Positions 37,401 to 52,400 of a stretch of 64,000 nucleotides of DNA are shown in pieces (within the stretch, counting starts at the first letter, position 1; every line of letters begins with the position of its first letter). The DNA is from Sphaerolaimus hirsutus (taxonomy: Eukaryota; Nematoda; Chromadorea; Monhysterida; Sphaerolaimidae). The stretch spans positions 14,783,147 through 14,847,146 of the forward strand of contig OZ038457.1 in NCBI GenBank assembly GCA_964036195.1. The letters are read 5' to 3'. A program made the translations under genes and the position numbers. The notes under the pieces were generated by a model. That model saw only the letters and a program-made list of their open reading frames with translations. It searched no databases and was not told the origin of the DNA.

Positions 37401-40400
37401 TAGCGCGCTTTTAGTCGCAAACGAGTGTGTGTAATTTGAGCAGGCATTTTTCATGAAAAAACATTTGTTTGTACTCAAATGATATTTATAGTTATGTCTT
37501 GTTTATGCATTTCGTTTTTCTTTCCATCCTTTTTTTATTATCGGAAATCCTTGCGCCCGCTTTTTTGCACAGGAACTGCGCCACTCTGCTCAAATTTTAG
37601 CGCCGATTTTTATCGCGCAGAAAATGGAGAAACGTTTTTTTGTCCATAACATTCATTGTTATGAGGCGTTATAAATTTATGTTCGGAGTAGGCATTTTTT
37701 ACGCCGCTGGACGACCGCAGATTGGAAGAAGGAAGCGAAATATTTCAAAGTGAACGCTGTTTTGCTCTTTTTAGACGCCGCATTCTTCAGTTATTTTCTC
37801 TGTGCTCGAAAAACCGCCATTGAGCTAATCAAGATACTGCCTATCGATTGAACCGAGCCCAGTCTCATCACCCAGGTTTGTAAAAACGGGGAGGGTGGCG
37901 TCAACATATTGATGGAGCCACCAAAATGATTTTAGGCATTGTATTCGCTTTAAAAAATCACTACCATCACTTTCAAAACAACTCCAAAACGTTCTCTACC
38001 AAATCATTCCGTTTTTGACGGCATAAGTCATTTAATATACCTAATTATAATTAGCTGAGATGAATTCAAGTTTCTGCCCCCCCCCCACTGAACACCCCCG
38101 CGCGTTTGTGTACTTAGGCGGCAAAACAAAGCATTCTGGATTCTTGTGAATTCCGCCGGCAGCTGTCTGCTAAAGGGTGAATGATGGCGCTTGGTTTCCT
38201 TGCACCCACACACATTTCTTCGCTGTGCCTTTGGCTAACTTTTGGCACTGTTCATCACGTTGTTTTGACATTGGCGGAGGGGGTGCCCAGCCAAAGTTGG
38301 TGTGCTCTAGAGGACTTTTTCTAAAATGGCGCTGTGTTCCGAGATTTGATAGTGAACATTTTCCGGCGATGTTCCTTATGACGCACACGATTCTGCCCCC
38401 CCCTCTTATTGCACTTAATGAAGTCCGGCGGTTCTCATAAGCCTGTCTTTATTGACTTTTTAATGAGAGCTCAGGTTGTCTTGAAATCGAGAGTGTTGTT
38501 TGAAAGAACTTGTTGACATCATCAACTATTTAGCAAGCTGCGGCGTTTTACGCCGCGTGTCATCTAGAAATTAGAAATTATGTCTTCTAGAAGATGTAGT
38601 AGTGGAGATAACCCGAACTTCTTTCTGTCGAACCTGAGATTTCTTGCGCACAGGTTTGTTAAGGTGAATTGTGATCGTTCTGCAGGACGAGATATTTTCT
38701 GAATAAATTCCATAAATCATTTATTGGCGCCCTTCATTGGGCTCAGCGTGTGTTATGAAATCACCAATTTCAATCGAGTTTTTCAACCATGAAAGTCGTA
38801 TGATTGGCCTTGACTGTCATTTTGTGGTCATGCTCTACTGGCACACACAAGTTCATCCATGAGCACTCAGAAACTCCCCCTCCTTACATCATACTCTCAT
38901 CTCATTGCAATTCATCACAAATTTTACCTGCCCACTTGAAATTAATTGCTTTTATTGCCATTTTTCATTTAAATATATATTTATTTATTCATGTGCGAAG
39001 GCAAGCTTGTTTATCTGCGTGTGCAAAATCGGTGTGACGTTTGTCGAGACACTTTCGCCCGAAAATATTTACCGATATTTATTTCTTCTTCTCTTATTTC
39101 TTAGAACTTCTCGTTTGAACAAAACACTAAAAAAATGCCTTTCAAGCACTCCGGATAATTGAAAAATGTTGTCCGTGGTACCTAAATACAATTTAATTCA
39201 TTAGCTAAAATTTGTTTGGAAATTTGGAATCGCCGGTTCTACAAAATCGTTTTGAGCTTTTGTAGGATTTGACTAGCGGGTTCAATTTTTATCCGGTGTG
39301 TTTAAAGGTTGGATTGAAAGTTATCAAAAAATTTAACATCGTTTTTTTTGCACATGCAGATGTAAATAGTTGCATCATCGACAATCATTGCATCATTTGT
39401 TTTAACACACAGATAATCAGTCGACTACAATCGTTGCACATTTTCAGTTTTGGCAAGCGGACGGGTCGATCGAATCGACGACCTCACGATTGCCTGGTGT
39501 TGGAGCAGTCGGACATGATTGTGGTCAGTTCTGGGACAATTTTAATGTGTGTTTTTTTGTAGCTGCGGCGTGTCAGGTCTGTTAAAATGATCGGGTGATA
39601 GGGAAAATGTTGTTTTTATCAATGTTTGAGCGTGTTCACTGCCTTATGCGTATGCATCTACAAAAATCACCGTGCAACGTAAGAGCATACCGTATTTGCT
39701 TGAATAATTCCCCTGGGGAATTATTTTTCATCAGTATTTTTTGAAGGGGAACTATTGGAGGGAGGGGAATCATTCAAGGGTTATTATATCGTCAGCGTTT
39801 GAAAGCATGTTCCTATCAACTCATTCCACAAATTATGCTTTATTAAGACACTAACGTGCCATTTTTATTGGAATTAGACATATGATATGCCACAAATTGA
39901 ACATTTGCCTTAGGGGGAATTATTCAAGAGGGAGTTATCTTTTTCCTCACTTGCCCTACCGGGAGGGGGGAATTATTCAAGCAATATGGTATATATCCCC
40001 CCATCGTTTCGAAATGGTGTCGCCAATGTCACAACCATCTTAGTGGAAGCATTGATGCTCTAGCTCGACCTAGGCCCCTATATCACACAGTTATGTATCC
40101 ATGCATTTTAAATTATCCCCTGTCATCACAATTCGCATGAAAATGTTATGTATATCTGGTGCTGGCTAAGTCTTGGCTAATGTCCAAGATCTAGGCCTAT
40201 CGTAGCGATGGTATATATTTTGTCATTTTGCATGCTGGGTAGGATTTACAGAAAAGAAAGCTTCACAGACGAATTAAGATAGAACCATACGAAACAAGTT
40301 TCCAGGTTTACTTTGCCCTTTTGCCATACAGTGCCATTCATGGATCATTTTCGAAGTACAAAATCATTGCTGTGCTATTAGTACTGATTTCGGTTTCTTT

Positions 40401-43400
40401 AAATCGTAAAGTAATCAAGATGTTTACATGCATTCTTGTGTGTACATTGCGTATTTTTGCATTTTGAATTTTCCCCCCAAAAAACTTTCTTTTCTCAGAA
40501 AGAGAACTATTAAAATCCGACAAAATCACCACGAAAACAATGTTGAAATTTCTAGCCCGCTCCACCGACATATCCGTGCATCAAAGATAGTGACCTGCAC
40601 TATAAGATGGATGTCTATAGCCCTATGAAAACGGCGCGGCCGAACCTTGGCCATGTATCAACATGATAGTAGGCAAAGCACCCGACTGCAGTGCAACGCA
40701 TGTGCAGCGGCGCAGCTGAGCGCGTTTCCGCCGTTCCAGCGCACTTTTATGACCCGCCTACTGGTCATGATCCCTCTTTGCTAATGTTTAGGTATTAGCC
40801 GCGGCCGTGTATCCAACGAAATTGTCTGTTTTAGCATGCTGGCATGGGTTACTAGGTTATTAGGCACTGCGATACGGTTAAGCGTATAATACCATATTTT
40901 ATCGCATGGTTATTACTGAAAAATTGCCTTGCGTTTTGCTGTTGCTTGGGGGAAATCCCCGTTACGGTTGAATGATTTTCATCCCATTTTTTCTGAATTA
41001 TCAGTAGCGCTTGCTGACGTAAGCTGCGACGGTCCTGTAGAAAGTAATCAGAAATGACGTGTTTTTTGCGCAGCCGCGTCTAGGGATGGCCGGTGTTTTG
41101 AAATTAAAAAAACGTTGTTTTTTAAACAGAGGCATCGAAACCGTTTTTTTAAAAACATCAGCCAAACTTTTTGTACTATGTAATTACTAGGTATTTTGCT
41201 ATTTTTTTTGCACGCAAGCGCGCAATTACACTTTACCATTTGTGATTGTTTTCATTGGTTTTGAGGCATTTTTAGTGTGAAAGCTTCCATTTGTTCATGC
41301 TATTGTGTCATAATAAGCTGTGATATGTTAGTGTAGCATATAATATCCAGCCAATGTGCTCCCACATACTTTTACAGTGTGATCCATCACTGTCAATGGA
41401 TTAGCCTTATATTTTAACCTTGTATAAGTGCTATTCCATGCAAAACTTGACTTGAAATTACGAACATTCGACAAAAGGGATATACATAACAAGTCGACAA
41501 AAAATGGATATTTTTGACAGAAATCACCACTTATAATGCTATCCCATGGCTCCACAGCCATTCTGTGGCTATATATAACATCACAAAGTACTGGCAATTG
41601 TTTTTATATAAAATGTTGACTCATAATCATATCTGGGAGCTTTAAAAAAACCGTTTTAAATTTTTTTAAAACGTTGTTGTTTTTAAAAACAGGGTCGTTA
41701 AAAAAACGTTTTTTGGCCATCCCTAGCCGCGTCTGCGCTCGCATCGCATGCTTCAAGATGAGTGCGTGGGTCCTCCATTCGCTTTTTATTAGACTCATCA
41801 GCAGTTATTGCTCACATTCTTTGGCATCATGTGTTCTGTTCACGAAGATTGTTCAATGTGGGCATTGGTAGAAAAAATGTGTGTGTGGTCGCATTGATTT
41901 CCTCGCTATTGATCTTTGCCAATCTTGCGTGCAGTTGAACGAAAAGGCAGGAAAAACGGCGTCGCTCTTCGTGCCGTACCTTTTCGAAATATGCTAACGA
42001 CGTTTCCACGCATTTATTTGTGCCCATGGAGAAATCTGGTTTCATTCGTTACGACATTTCGACGGCGGCGCCTCAAAATAATCCAACTGTATGGTTTGCG
42101 TATAATATTGTGTACAAGGTGTACAATATTGTATCGGTATGATATTCAATCATCGGAATTTCGGTGTGTCATGCGCGCGGAATTTTTGTTGTCATGCACC
42201 AATTGATAGACTGTTCTAAATTTAGCTGAGATGCAAATCTCATTCGCACTGCAGATGTGTACGTAGATTGGAATATGCATGGCCCTTCTGGGACTGCTGA
42301 GGAAAGCCTTGCACAACATCAAAGCGAGAAAATGTGCGAAAATTTGTCCGGTTTGCTTCTATCGCCGCTGGCGTTGAATTATCCATCTGGACTTTGTCAC
42401 CGCATAGAAAGTTTGAATTCTTCGCTCTTAATTTCCTCCAAACACTCGGTGGAACCGGCGCACCCAGCGAAATTAGCAAACTGCGCGTAGTCGAGCCAAA
42501 AGCGTACAAAATGGCTAGAAAAAGTGCGCGCCACCGCGTGGAGCCAGCGAGTTATGGGCGCCGGCACTTAGTGCGGCAGCGTCCGCAGTAGTGGCGACTG
42601 GCGCCGCTGCCGTCTCACGCTTTTCCCCAACGGCCCTGTTGCACGCACGCGGCAGCCTTTTCATGGCTTTCGCCCATTTCGTAGTCCATGAGACGACTCT
42701 TGGGTGGGCCCAGCGCATGCAAGAACACAGTTCTGTTTTCGCGTTGACTACTTCCTCAGTGTTGACTTATTTTCTTGGCTTTGTTGAATTAGAAATAGGT
42801 GTGCCAACATGTATTTCGCCGGAAAAACAACTGTCGCATGTAATTTTATGTGTGTGTTTTTTTGTACAGAAACTGCTCGGATTGCGAATTTACCCGGTCA
42901 TAAATTACATGTGATTCATTGAAGCATTCTGAAGTTCACCCGGGCCGGATGATTTCACTTTTATTCTTGTCTGTCGTAATGCATCCATGAGACGCAAGTG
43001 CAGCTCGACAATAATACAGTCATGCGCACAGAGAGTATAGCGATTTTTAACCTTCCCGATTGGTAAGCTCTCGATGGGTAAGCCAAAGTATGTCGATGGG
43101 TAAGCCAAAGTGTATCGGTAATAAAGCCACACACGGCTTAAAAAAGTGTCTCGATTTTTAACCCCTGGTATGTCGATAATAAAGCCAATACATAAGTATG
43201 GTGCAGACGTAAATAGATGCCGCGGCAAGATATTAGAGTGGTGTTGATGCACTGCATCAGCATCTTCAGCACAATGTTTCAATTGATCTAGATTGTTTCA
43301 ATTGATCTAGATCTAGACTGACTGTATGACTTTGGTTTGCCATTTTCACTGCATTTTACATGAAATTTGACACTTTGCATGACATTTGGTATTTTACACC

Positions 43401-46400
43401 ACATTTTTACAGTACTATTCAATGCAAAGCATACTTTTTGATCAAGATATTTATCTGCATACTTCACTACAATAAATATTTACATTTTTATATTATATTT
43501 GTGTATAATTAGTTTACATTTACATATTTATTGGTGCCGCTCATTTTTAGGTAGCAGTTTGCACATTTGATAAAGGTGCCCAGACATAATTGCCTCATGT
43601 ACATACCTCAGTAATTCATTGATGTATTTCATGTTTTGTACACACCAGTAATTCATTGATGTATTAGTATGTAGGTACGCGGCTTACCAATCGAGACAGT
43701 CGGGTTAAAAACCGATATACTTTGGCTTACCAATCGAATGAAAAATAAAATTTGCATGCGGCTTACCAATCGAGATACATTGGCTTACCCATCGACATAC
43801 TTTGGCTTACCAATCGAGAGCTTACCAATCGGGAAGGTTAAAAATCGGGATTCCCTCATGCGCACATGAATAGTGTGGTCTCAGTGTCGTTCGCAGCCAT
43901 AATTCAGCATCCTGCATAATGTGGTGAATTTGGCGCATTGTCAGCTCTCCGTTCCGCGGCATGATTAAGTTACCAGACGCTTCATGTGTAACCATTGTGG
44001 CCACGCACACTAGTACACCATCGAAATTTGGGAAACTCATCGATCTGGTTTGGCCATATTTGAGTTTACCAGAATGTATACATTGTGATCGCCGTCAACA
44101 GTAGTTGACAGACTCGTCATTGTGGTGAATTCAAATGTGTCCAAACTGATTTATAAGTTTCCCAAATTTCGGTGGTGTACTAGTGTGCGCAGTGCCAATG
44201 ATGCACAAGCTTTCCGTCCCGCTTGTAGGGCGTTCATGCAGAAGCACACGCAAACAGTCTAATTTCCGCCACTCCTCATGTCAATAGTAAATATGTCGTT
44301 GCACTGATTTCCCCAGTGCTGTGCACATGAGTGCCGTTTGGTCTCAAAATTTTATTCTTATGTATATTTTAGTCAATGCAGCCCCTGACATCCTTATTTT
44401 CTGCAGCCGCTTTGTAACCATTGGCCATTTATAAAAATTTACCGAGTTGACTTTTCGTATGATCTGCACCATTGATATTGAAGGCGTGGGCAAAATTCAT
44501 CCCACCTGAAAATGGAGGAAATAAATAAAAAACGTTCGGTTTTTTAATAATGTTAGGTGACAAATAGCGTTGAACCACGCGACTGGCTCCATTGGAATGA
44601 AAAGCATATATTTATGTACCTGTTATCGCCAGTTGACATTTTGGATGGGGTTCACTTCACTGGCAAACACTGTCTGACTTGTCAAAGTGATGTTAAATGT
44701 TAAATGTTAAGTGATGTTAAAATACTTTTCGTTGCTGCATTTTTCTATTTATTGAGATAGACATTTATATTGTCACTGCCTTGATGTCAAAACTCCAAAT
44801 AAGCAAAATTATTTTACGAAACACACTTTTTATCGCCTTGTAAGCTTTCATCCGCGCATTTTATGGTGCCAAACAAGTCGATTTGATTGCTGACTGATTG
44901 ACATTCTCCACGCATATAAATGGGCATTTGTGAAGCTTGTAAATATAGCGCTACGCTAATTAATCCCATTCAGATGACAGTTGTAGAGCAATAATATCGC
45001 TGATGGATCCAATTTCTTTATATTGTTTTCCCTCGTCAATCACATAAACGTGGAATGAATACTATTCTAATATTTACGTGACATTACCAGAACAAAATCA
45101 GCATTCTTCTACGTGCGCTTTCAAGCATTTGATCAGTTTTGCAGCTACACGAAGCGTTGATTTCAGATCGACTACCCCGACGTGACGCCGACGTCGAGCA
45201 GCGGCAGTTCGTCGCAGCCGCAGCACGGCCACACGAGGCAGCCGCAGCACCGACTACACTGTGAGTTGCGGTCATGTCCAACCGAACCCGGTGCACCGTT
45301 GTGCCATAGCTGTACCAACCGCGTCTTTGCCAACCACGCAGGTGACCCTCGGATATCCGACGTCCATGGCGGCAGGCACACATCCGGTCCGGCGGGCGCC
45401 CGCGCCCCCGATTACACCGCCTACCCCGCTTACTCGCAGCACGGCAGCCACTTGCTGATGCCTACTTCGTCACAGGTGCGCTCGCAGTTACCATTCTTTG
45501 ATCTTTGTGTGGTAGGTGTCACACACGCTGGATGTCAACAAAATTCTAGTGAATTATGTGATTTCAAATTTCCTTTCTGATAGAGTATATTTAATTTTAC
45601 ATAATGTCATGTAATGTTCATGGTTTCTGTCAAGTATGATGCTTTTCATTTTTTTCTGTTATTTAGTTGACATTGAGTTGACGTGAATTGGCGATGTCAA
45701 CTAGCGTGTGTGGGCCCAAAGAAAGAGCTTAGACCATTGGCCCTTTCTATAACCGTGTGCCATCAATGACATTCGCTTACAGCACCACACGGCAGTCAGT
45801 ATGAACCTGGCGCCCACCTCCAACCAGGTGGACAGCTTCGACGAGGATGCCACGCTGACCAGAAACGGCCACCAGCGGGTGGTCACCAGGTGTTACTTCG
45901 GCGAGTCGCCGCCGCTCGGACACAAGAGTGCTCAAGTGAGTGCAGTTTGATTAGGATACTGTCTACTGACGGCACACCTTATAATGGTATCTACCGTATC
46001 CCATCTGAATAAACGAACAAACATTATTTGTTTTCATCATTGCTATAATTATTGATTAATTATTATTTTATAAACATTACTCCCACTTCGGGTGAATTTC
46101 GTGCACAATTTTTCACGTTACCTTATTCATCAAATTATGGTAAATATAATTCATTGTACAGCGTTTTGTCCGTCCAGTATACACAGTAACAAGCTTCAAT
46201 CGTCCCTCCTGTCAGCCGTACGGTGGCAGCGCAGCTTGCTGCGCATCGGCGCGCAGCAGCACCAGCTCGGCCTACTCGGGCAGCGTGCACCAGCCGTCGC
46301 AGCAGCGGGCCGGCGGCGCGGCTGGCAGTTTGCCGCCCGAGGACGAGTCGTTGAGCGGCTTGCCCGAGGCCGCCGTCGACTCCGATGATGCCGACTCGGA

Positions 46401-49400
46401 TTTGGGTCAGTGTGGTGTTTTGGTCATTTTACGTCTTATTTGGCCCCGTCTTGGTTTGGAACCTATTTTTTCATCCGGTTCAAAGAAAAACTGCTAGTGA
46501 AAAAATGTTTAATTTAAAAAAGTTTTTGGCTTTAAGGCGGTTCACACACTGGTTGACACACATATGTCAACTGGTCTGTGTCAACTCCAAATGCACATGC
46601 GGCAACGTTGTAAAATAAATATTACGCCAAGTCCATTGGGGGATCGCTCTGCGACACTGAAGTCGAAATCTGAGTTGACACGGACCAGTGTGTGTAGGTC
46701 GCCTAAAAGTGGATCGTTGAAAAACGTAGAAGCCAAACGCTTCTCTCAACCCTAACCCAGTGCAAAAATCCTGCGCAGACCTGTGCGACGACGAGTCGTG
46801 TCCGAGCGGCGACTCTTTGCTGTGCGCCGCCGGCGTGGCCGGCAGCGGGTCCGAGTCGCCGCTGTGCGACAACGTGCGCCTCGCCCTGGACAAGGAGCCC
46901 GACGAGAGAACCGAGAGCGACTTGAATAAGTTGCTCGAGTTTATGCTGCACATGCCCGCTTTCGCTGGTTGGTGATGATATTGGTTTTGACTCGATGGTA
47001 GAATGTGAAGTAGGTAGCTGTGAGGTGGTCATAGTCCACTGATGATAAACTTTATAATGAAATCTATTATATTCCATCTGAATCAAAAACTTTAAAAAAG
47101 TATTATTCTCTCATCACATTACATTAACCCCACCCACTATGGGTGAATTTGTTGCACAATTTTCCAGGTGACTTTATTCATCAAAATACGGTAACATTTA
47201 TCGTAAAGTGTTCAGTCCATTCAGTATAGCAAAATATTTCTGTCGCAGAAATGCCTGTCGGCGTGAAGCGGGAGCTATGCAGACGAATGGTGTTCGCCCA
47301 GGTGGAAAGACAGGGCGATATCATCATGCGAGATGGAGAAATACTGGACAGCTGGTCAGTGAACAATCCATTCTCACAATGACGCCACACACGCTGAATG
47401 TCAACTCAATTTTTAGTGAATTATGAATTATGTTATGCTATTTAGTTGACATTGAGTTGACACGAATTCGCGATGTCAACTAGCGTGTGTGGGCCCAATA
47501 TCATTCATCACTAAAATGATAATCAATGCCCAAATTGTCCTCAACCCAGGTGCGTGATCGTCAACGGCGAAGTGGAAGTGATAATGCCGTCCGGTCAGCG
47601 GCAAGAGTTCCACCTGGGCGACGCGTTCGGCGTGCAGCCGGCGCCCGGCGAGCAGCGCCAATTGGGCACCATGCGCGCCGCCGTGGCAGATTGCCAATTT
47701 GTGTTGGTGGCTCAGGAGGACTTTGTGAGGATCATGGCTGGAGCCAACGAGCACAGGACGAGAGGCAAGGATGGAACTGAGTATGAAAAGAGGTTAGAGT
47801 GGTAATTGTTTGCGTGTAAAAACCTAGTGGAGCGCATGCTTTGCGCAGAGACCTACCATAATTTGATGAATAAAATCTTGTGATAAATTTCGTAATTAAT
47901 TATCATTATCATAGTAAAAACGAAATATTATGCTGAAAAAACTGTATAATTTTTGGTTCATTATTCATATAGGTTTTTATTCCGCCGAGTTATACGCCGG
48001 TTCCGATGCATGTTTTTATCACCTTGCTTTTTCAGAGTCTATGAAGGGCAGAGCGAATGCCGTGTCTTGGTGCGCGCATCGACTGAAACACTTTTGGACC
48101 ATTTATTAGCAGATCGAGACTCGAACGCTGATCCTTATTACGTTGAGGATTTTCTATTGATGTACAGAGTATTTATGAGCGATCCAGTCCTGATATTCAG
48201 GAGATTTTTGCACTGGTTTGAGGACCCTCATAAGCGGGAGAAGGTTCGTTTCATATTTTCGTTATCGCTAGAGCTCTTTTGCATGCGGACTAGTTTACTG
48301 CCAGATTTTGGTACACTCATTTGAACGCATTTGAGTTTACTGAAAAAAGTTATGCTTGATACCCATTAATTGCAGTTGACAGACAGCTCATTCTGGTAAA
48401 CTCAAATGCATTCAAACCAATTTTTAAGTTTACCTACCAAAATGTGGCGGTAAACTAGTGTGCGCAGCGCCAATGTGACATCGGCAGCGCAGCGCAATGA
48501 CTGTATGCTTCACATGACGCAGGTGGCCCGTCTGGTGCTCTTGTGGGTGAACAATCACTTCAACGACTTCGAGACCAACGCCGAGCTGATGCAGCTGCTC
48601 GACCAGTTCGAGTTGCGGCTCGAGTCGCACGACATGCACAACCACCAGTCGCTGTTGAACATCGCCTGCAGTGTGAAGTCGCGCGCCAGAACGGTCACTT
48701 ACACTCGCTCCAACCGAGACGACATGCTGCATTTCAGCGTGCTGGGCGGCAAGGACTCCGGCTATGGCATTTTCGTGTCAAAGGTTTGTCGGGCGCTTGA
48801 AAAGTTCCTTGAGACTTGTCTGTGGCACGGCGCCAAATTTGTGTCTTGTGTTCGAAAACTGCCGCTGTGATGATGTTTATTCTATTATTCGCGGTTTCCA
48901 CGGAGCGGGCCCCGCGTCGCTCGCGAGGACGTCCTAGCCCTTCCTTAGAAGTCTGAGCGGCACAGTTGTTGTTTTATCAATAATTTTCTCGTCATTTTTA
49001 TATTTGGTGCAATTAGTTACCTAATTGATGGTAATTTTCATCTCGTATCAATGTTTCAGGTGGAGAGCAATTCACAAGCGGAGCGCGTGGGACTGAAGCG
49101 GGGTGATGAAATTCTAGAAGTCAATAACCAGAGCTTCACGCAAATTCCCCACCAACGCGCGCTGGAAGTTTTGCGCGGCTCGACCCATTTGGCGATCACG
49201 GTCAAGTCGAATCTGTTGGGCTTCAAGGAGATGCTCGCCGCCGGCGACCGGGCAGATTCGGGTTATGGAGCCGGCCAGCACAGCCCCAAGAGGTACGTGC
49301 AAATTTAAGATTTTGTCCATCCTCTTTTGTCAATTTTTTTATTTGCATTGAAAAATTGCTGATTTTTAGAAGATAGGATAAAATATAATCTCAGAAAATC

Positions 49401-52400
49401 TCTCAAAAATTGAATGTGAGTAAATCTCTCTCGAAATACGTGGAAGAAAATAAATGCAATATGTTTTATATTCTGTGATGTTTTTTGAAATCTCAGAAAA
49501 TCTCTCAAAAAGTAAATATAATAAAATTTATCTTGAAAATCATAAATAAATATAAATATAAAACGGAAGATTTTGATATTTGTAAATAAAAATCTCCCAG
49601 GTAATTTTTCAACGTTATTCATCATCCCCGCAGGACTGCCTTGCCTGGTGGTCGGATACAATTGAAAGGAACTCAGGGGTCAAAGCAGGGTGGTAAATAC
49701 GCGGCCGGCTTCGTATCGGCGAACTCGGGCGGCAGCGGCGCCAGTTCGCGTCAAATCGAATCGGCTAATCCAGACGCAGTTTCGAATTGTAGTCATGGCA
49801 CGCAGAACAGCAACCTGACAAAAATCAGAAGCTACATCAACAGAATACGAATGTCCAGTTTTGGCCAATTGCACGGTGAGAAATTTCGTGTTGTAGCGCG
49901 TCAAAAAAATTAATTGGTCCTGCCTAGGGTTCAAACGATATATCGTATCGAATATCGGATATCGACCATTTTTTAATATCGAATATCGATATCGAAAATT
50001 TTGAAAAAATATCGAATATCGAATATCGATATCGAAAAGTCATATCGTTTGAACCCTAGTCCTGCCGGCATTTTTTTTTTTTATTACTTTATTGGCCCTA
50101 CACTCACTGGTTTTCACCGTGACATGTGTGAAAACTGAAATGGCGACATGGCGACATTCAGCCTACTCTTATTGTATGCTATACAGGGGTCTCCAGGATT
50201 TTGGCCCTCGCGGGGGCTGGATAGATAGCAAATCGCTCCTCCGGAGGGATAGATAGCTGAAAAAATTTTCTGGGGGGGGGGCTCGCGGGGGCAAAATATA
50301 GAGGTTTTTTCAGTGCATAGAAGACAAAAAGGGGAAAAAATCGGTAAAAACGGGCTAAAAATGGCTAAAAATAGGTATTTAAACATGTACATAGGGGAAA
50401 GCCGCGATTTTGAAGGTGAAAAACTATAAAATGGTATGAAAATTAGGGATTTTGAGCGACAATTGGGACAAAATTTCTCAAAAATCGCTCCAGATAGGTA
50501 GGTAGCTGAGCGATTGGGGGGGGGGCTAAGGGGGTAGTAGCCAAAAGTTTTGCTTCGGGATAGATAGATAGCTGAGCGGCCTCCGGGATAGATAGATAGC
50601 TGACGGATTTGGGGGGGGCAGCCACCCCCCAGCCCCCCCCCTAGGAGACCCCTGATGCTATATGTGTTTTAGTTTACAAATTTTCAATTTGTAACTTTTA
50701 TTAAATTTAATTCAAATTTAATTTTAATTCAATCATTCAACCGGGTTCATTTATTCGCATTTTTAAAAATTTCAGTTTTCACACAAAGTCACGGTGAAAA
50801 CTAGTGTGTGTAGGCACATTATGTAGGGGGTAGGCAGTTGTAGCTACTATATATTTACCTATCAACTGATGTAAACCATTGAAAATTAACTTAAAAACCT
50901 ACTAAATTCAAACCAATGTTTTGTCAAATTCCCTTCCTGACCACTAGAATCCGTCACGCAGACAACGAGAGCCTAGACTCTCACAACTCATCGGCCACAT
51001 TGGGCACCAGCAGCCGCGGCTACGACGCGCCCGACTCTGCCGCCAGCAGCAGATCTCAGCTCATGAAGCACTCGCGCTCGAATCCGGACATCGCCAACCA
51101 CCAGGTGCAGTCGGGCGTCAACGAGGGCCTCTCCCAGTACTACAGGCCGACGCGACCCGCCAACCCGGAGCACGTGCTCAAGATATACAGGGCTGACCAG
51201 AGCTTCAAGTACTTGACCGTTTATAGGGAGACTACGGCGGGTGGGGTGGTTGCCTTGTCGCTGCAGGAATTTGGCATGCAGGTCGGTTTTTTCTCTCGTT
51301 TGATTTTGATTTTGGGGCGGGGGGTTGTGTCTCATTTTCAGTTGACGGTTTGAGTTGACAAATCCATTTTTACAATTTAATTTATTCTTAAAAGTGTATA
51401 AATACGTTACAAAACTTTTCTCATTTATTTGGTGACGGTATTTAACCGTGAAGTTTTATTCTGTGCAGGAAGAGTCTAGTCCGAACTGGAGCTTGTGCGA
51501 GGTGACTGCCACTTCGGATGGTGTTGTGAAACAGAGACGCCTGCCTGACACTATGAGCAACTTGGCTGAGAGGATACAACTGAACTCCAGGTGAGGGGGT
51601 GATATGGGCTCCCGCACTCTTGTTGACATCGCAAATAAATGTTAACTTGATGTCAACTAAATAACATGAAAAATTTTAAAGCATCATACTTAACAGAAAC
51701 AATACAAATTACCATAAGTGTCACGATATCAACTAAACTAATATTGCTCTACCACATAGGAAAGTTGAAATCACATAATTAAGCTTAATTTAGTTGACAT
51801 CAATTTTGATGTCAACTAGTGTGTGAGAGCCCTATGCCGCAGATATCTTATGGCGTCATTTTTGTCTCAAGAGGTTAGAATCATATATGACACGAACACT
51901 TTTGCAGATATTACCTGAAGAACAACCTGTTGTCCGACCCGCTGGTGCCGGACAGCCTGGCGCACGACCTCGCCAGGGAGGCGGCCACCAAAATTGCCAC
52001 GCTCAGTGCGCATGTTGTGGCCGCTCAGCTCACCCTTCAGGATTACGCCATATTCGCTGGAATTGAACCCACTGAGTATGTGGACAATCTATTTCGGATA
52101 CAGAGCGCCTATGGCTGGCCCAAGTTGCAGTTGTTTGAGGAAGTGGTCAATAAAGAGACTTGGTTGGTGTTTGAATCGGCTTGACACATCTGAGGCTAAC
52201 TCCAGCTTGCAACCTCACAAAAAAAACAACAAATTTTGCGACAAAATGAATAAATAACAAATGCATATCTGTATGGGCATTTGCCTCATTTTTTCGGTAC
52301 ACGGTTGTCTCAAGCCCTGCGTATTTCGTCACTGTTCAAATTCCTCACAATACAACCAAAAATCCACCCTATAGGTGGGTGGCTACCGAAATCTGCCGCG

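Noticed and set aside
42250-42600. Coding exon on either strand
   Set aside because: Several frames are open and GC is raised, but no frame has both splice borders and convincing composition.
45261-45341. Reading through the 81-bp gap between RAPGEF exons 4 and 5 as coding
   Set aside because: The frame is open, but T|GTGAGT is a strong donor, CACGCAG is a usable acceptor and the read-through peptide is cysteine-rich, unlike the low-complexity sequence on either side. Kept as a possible retained intron.
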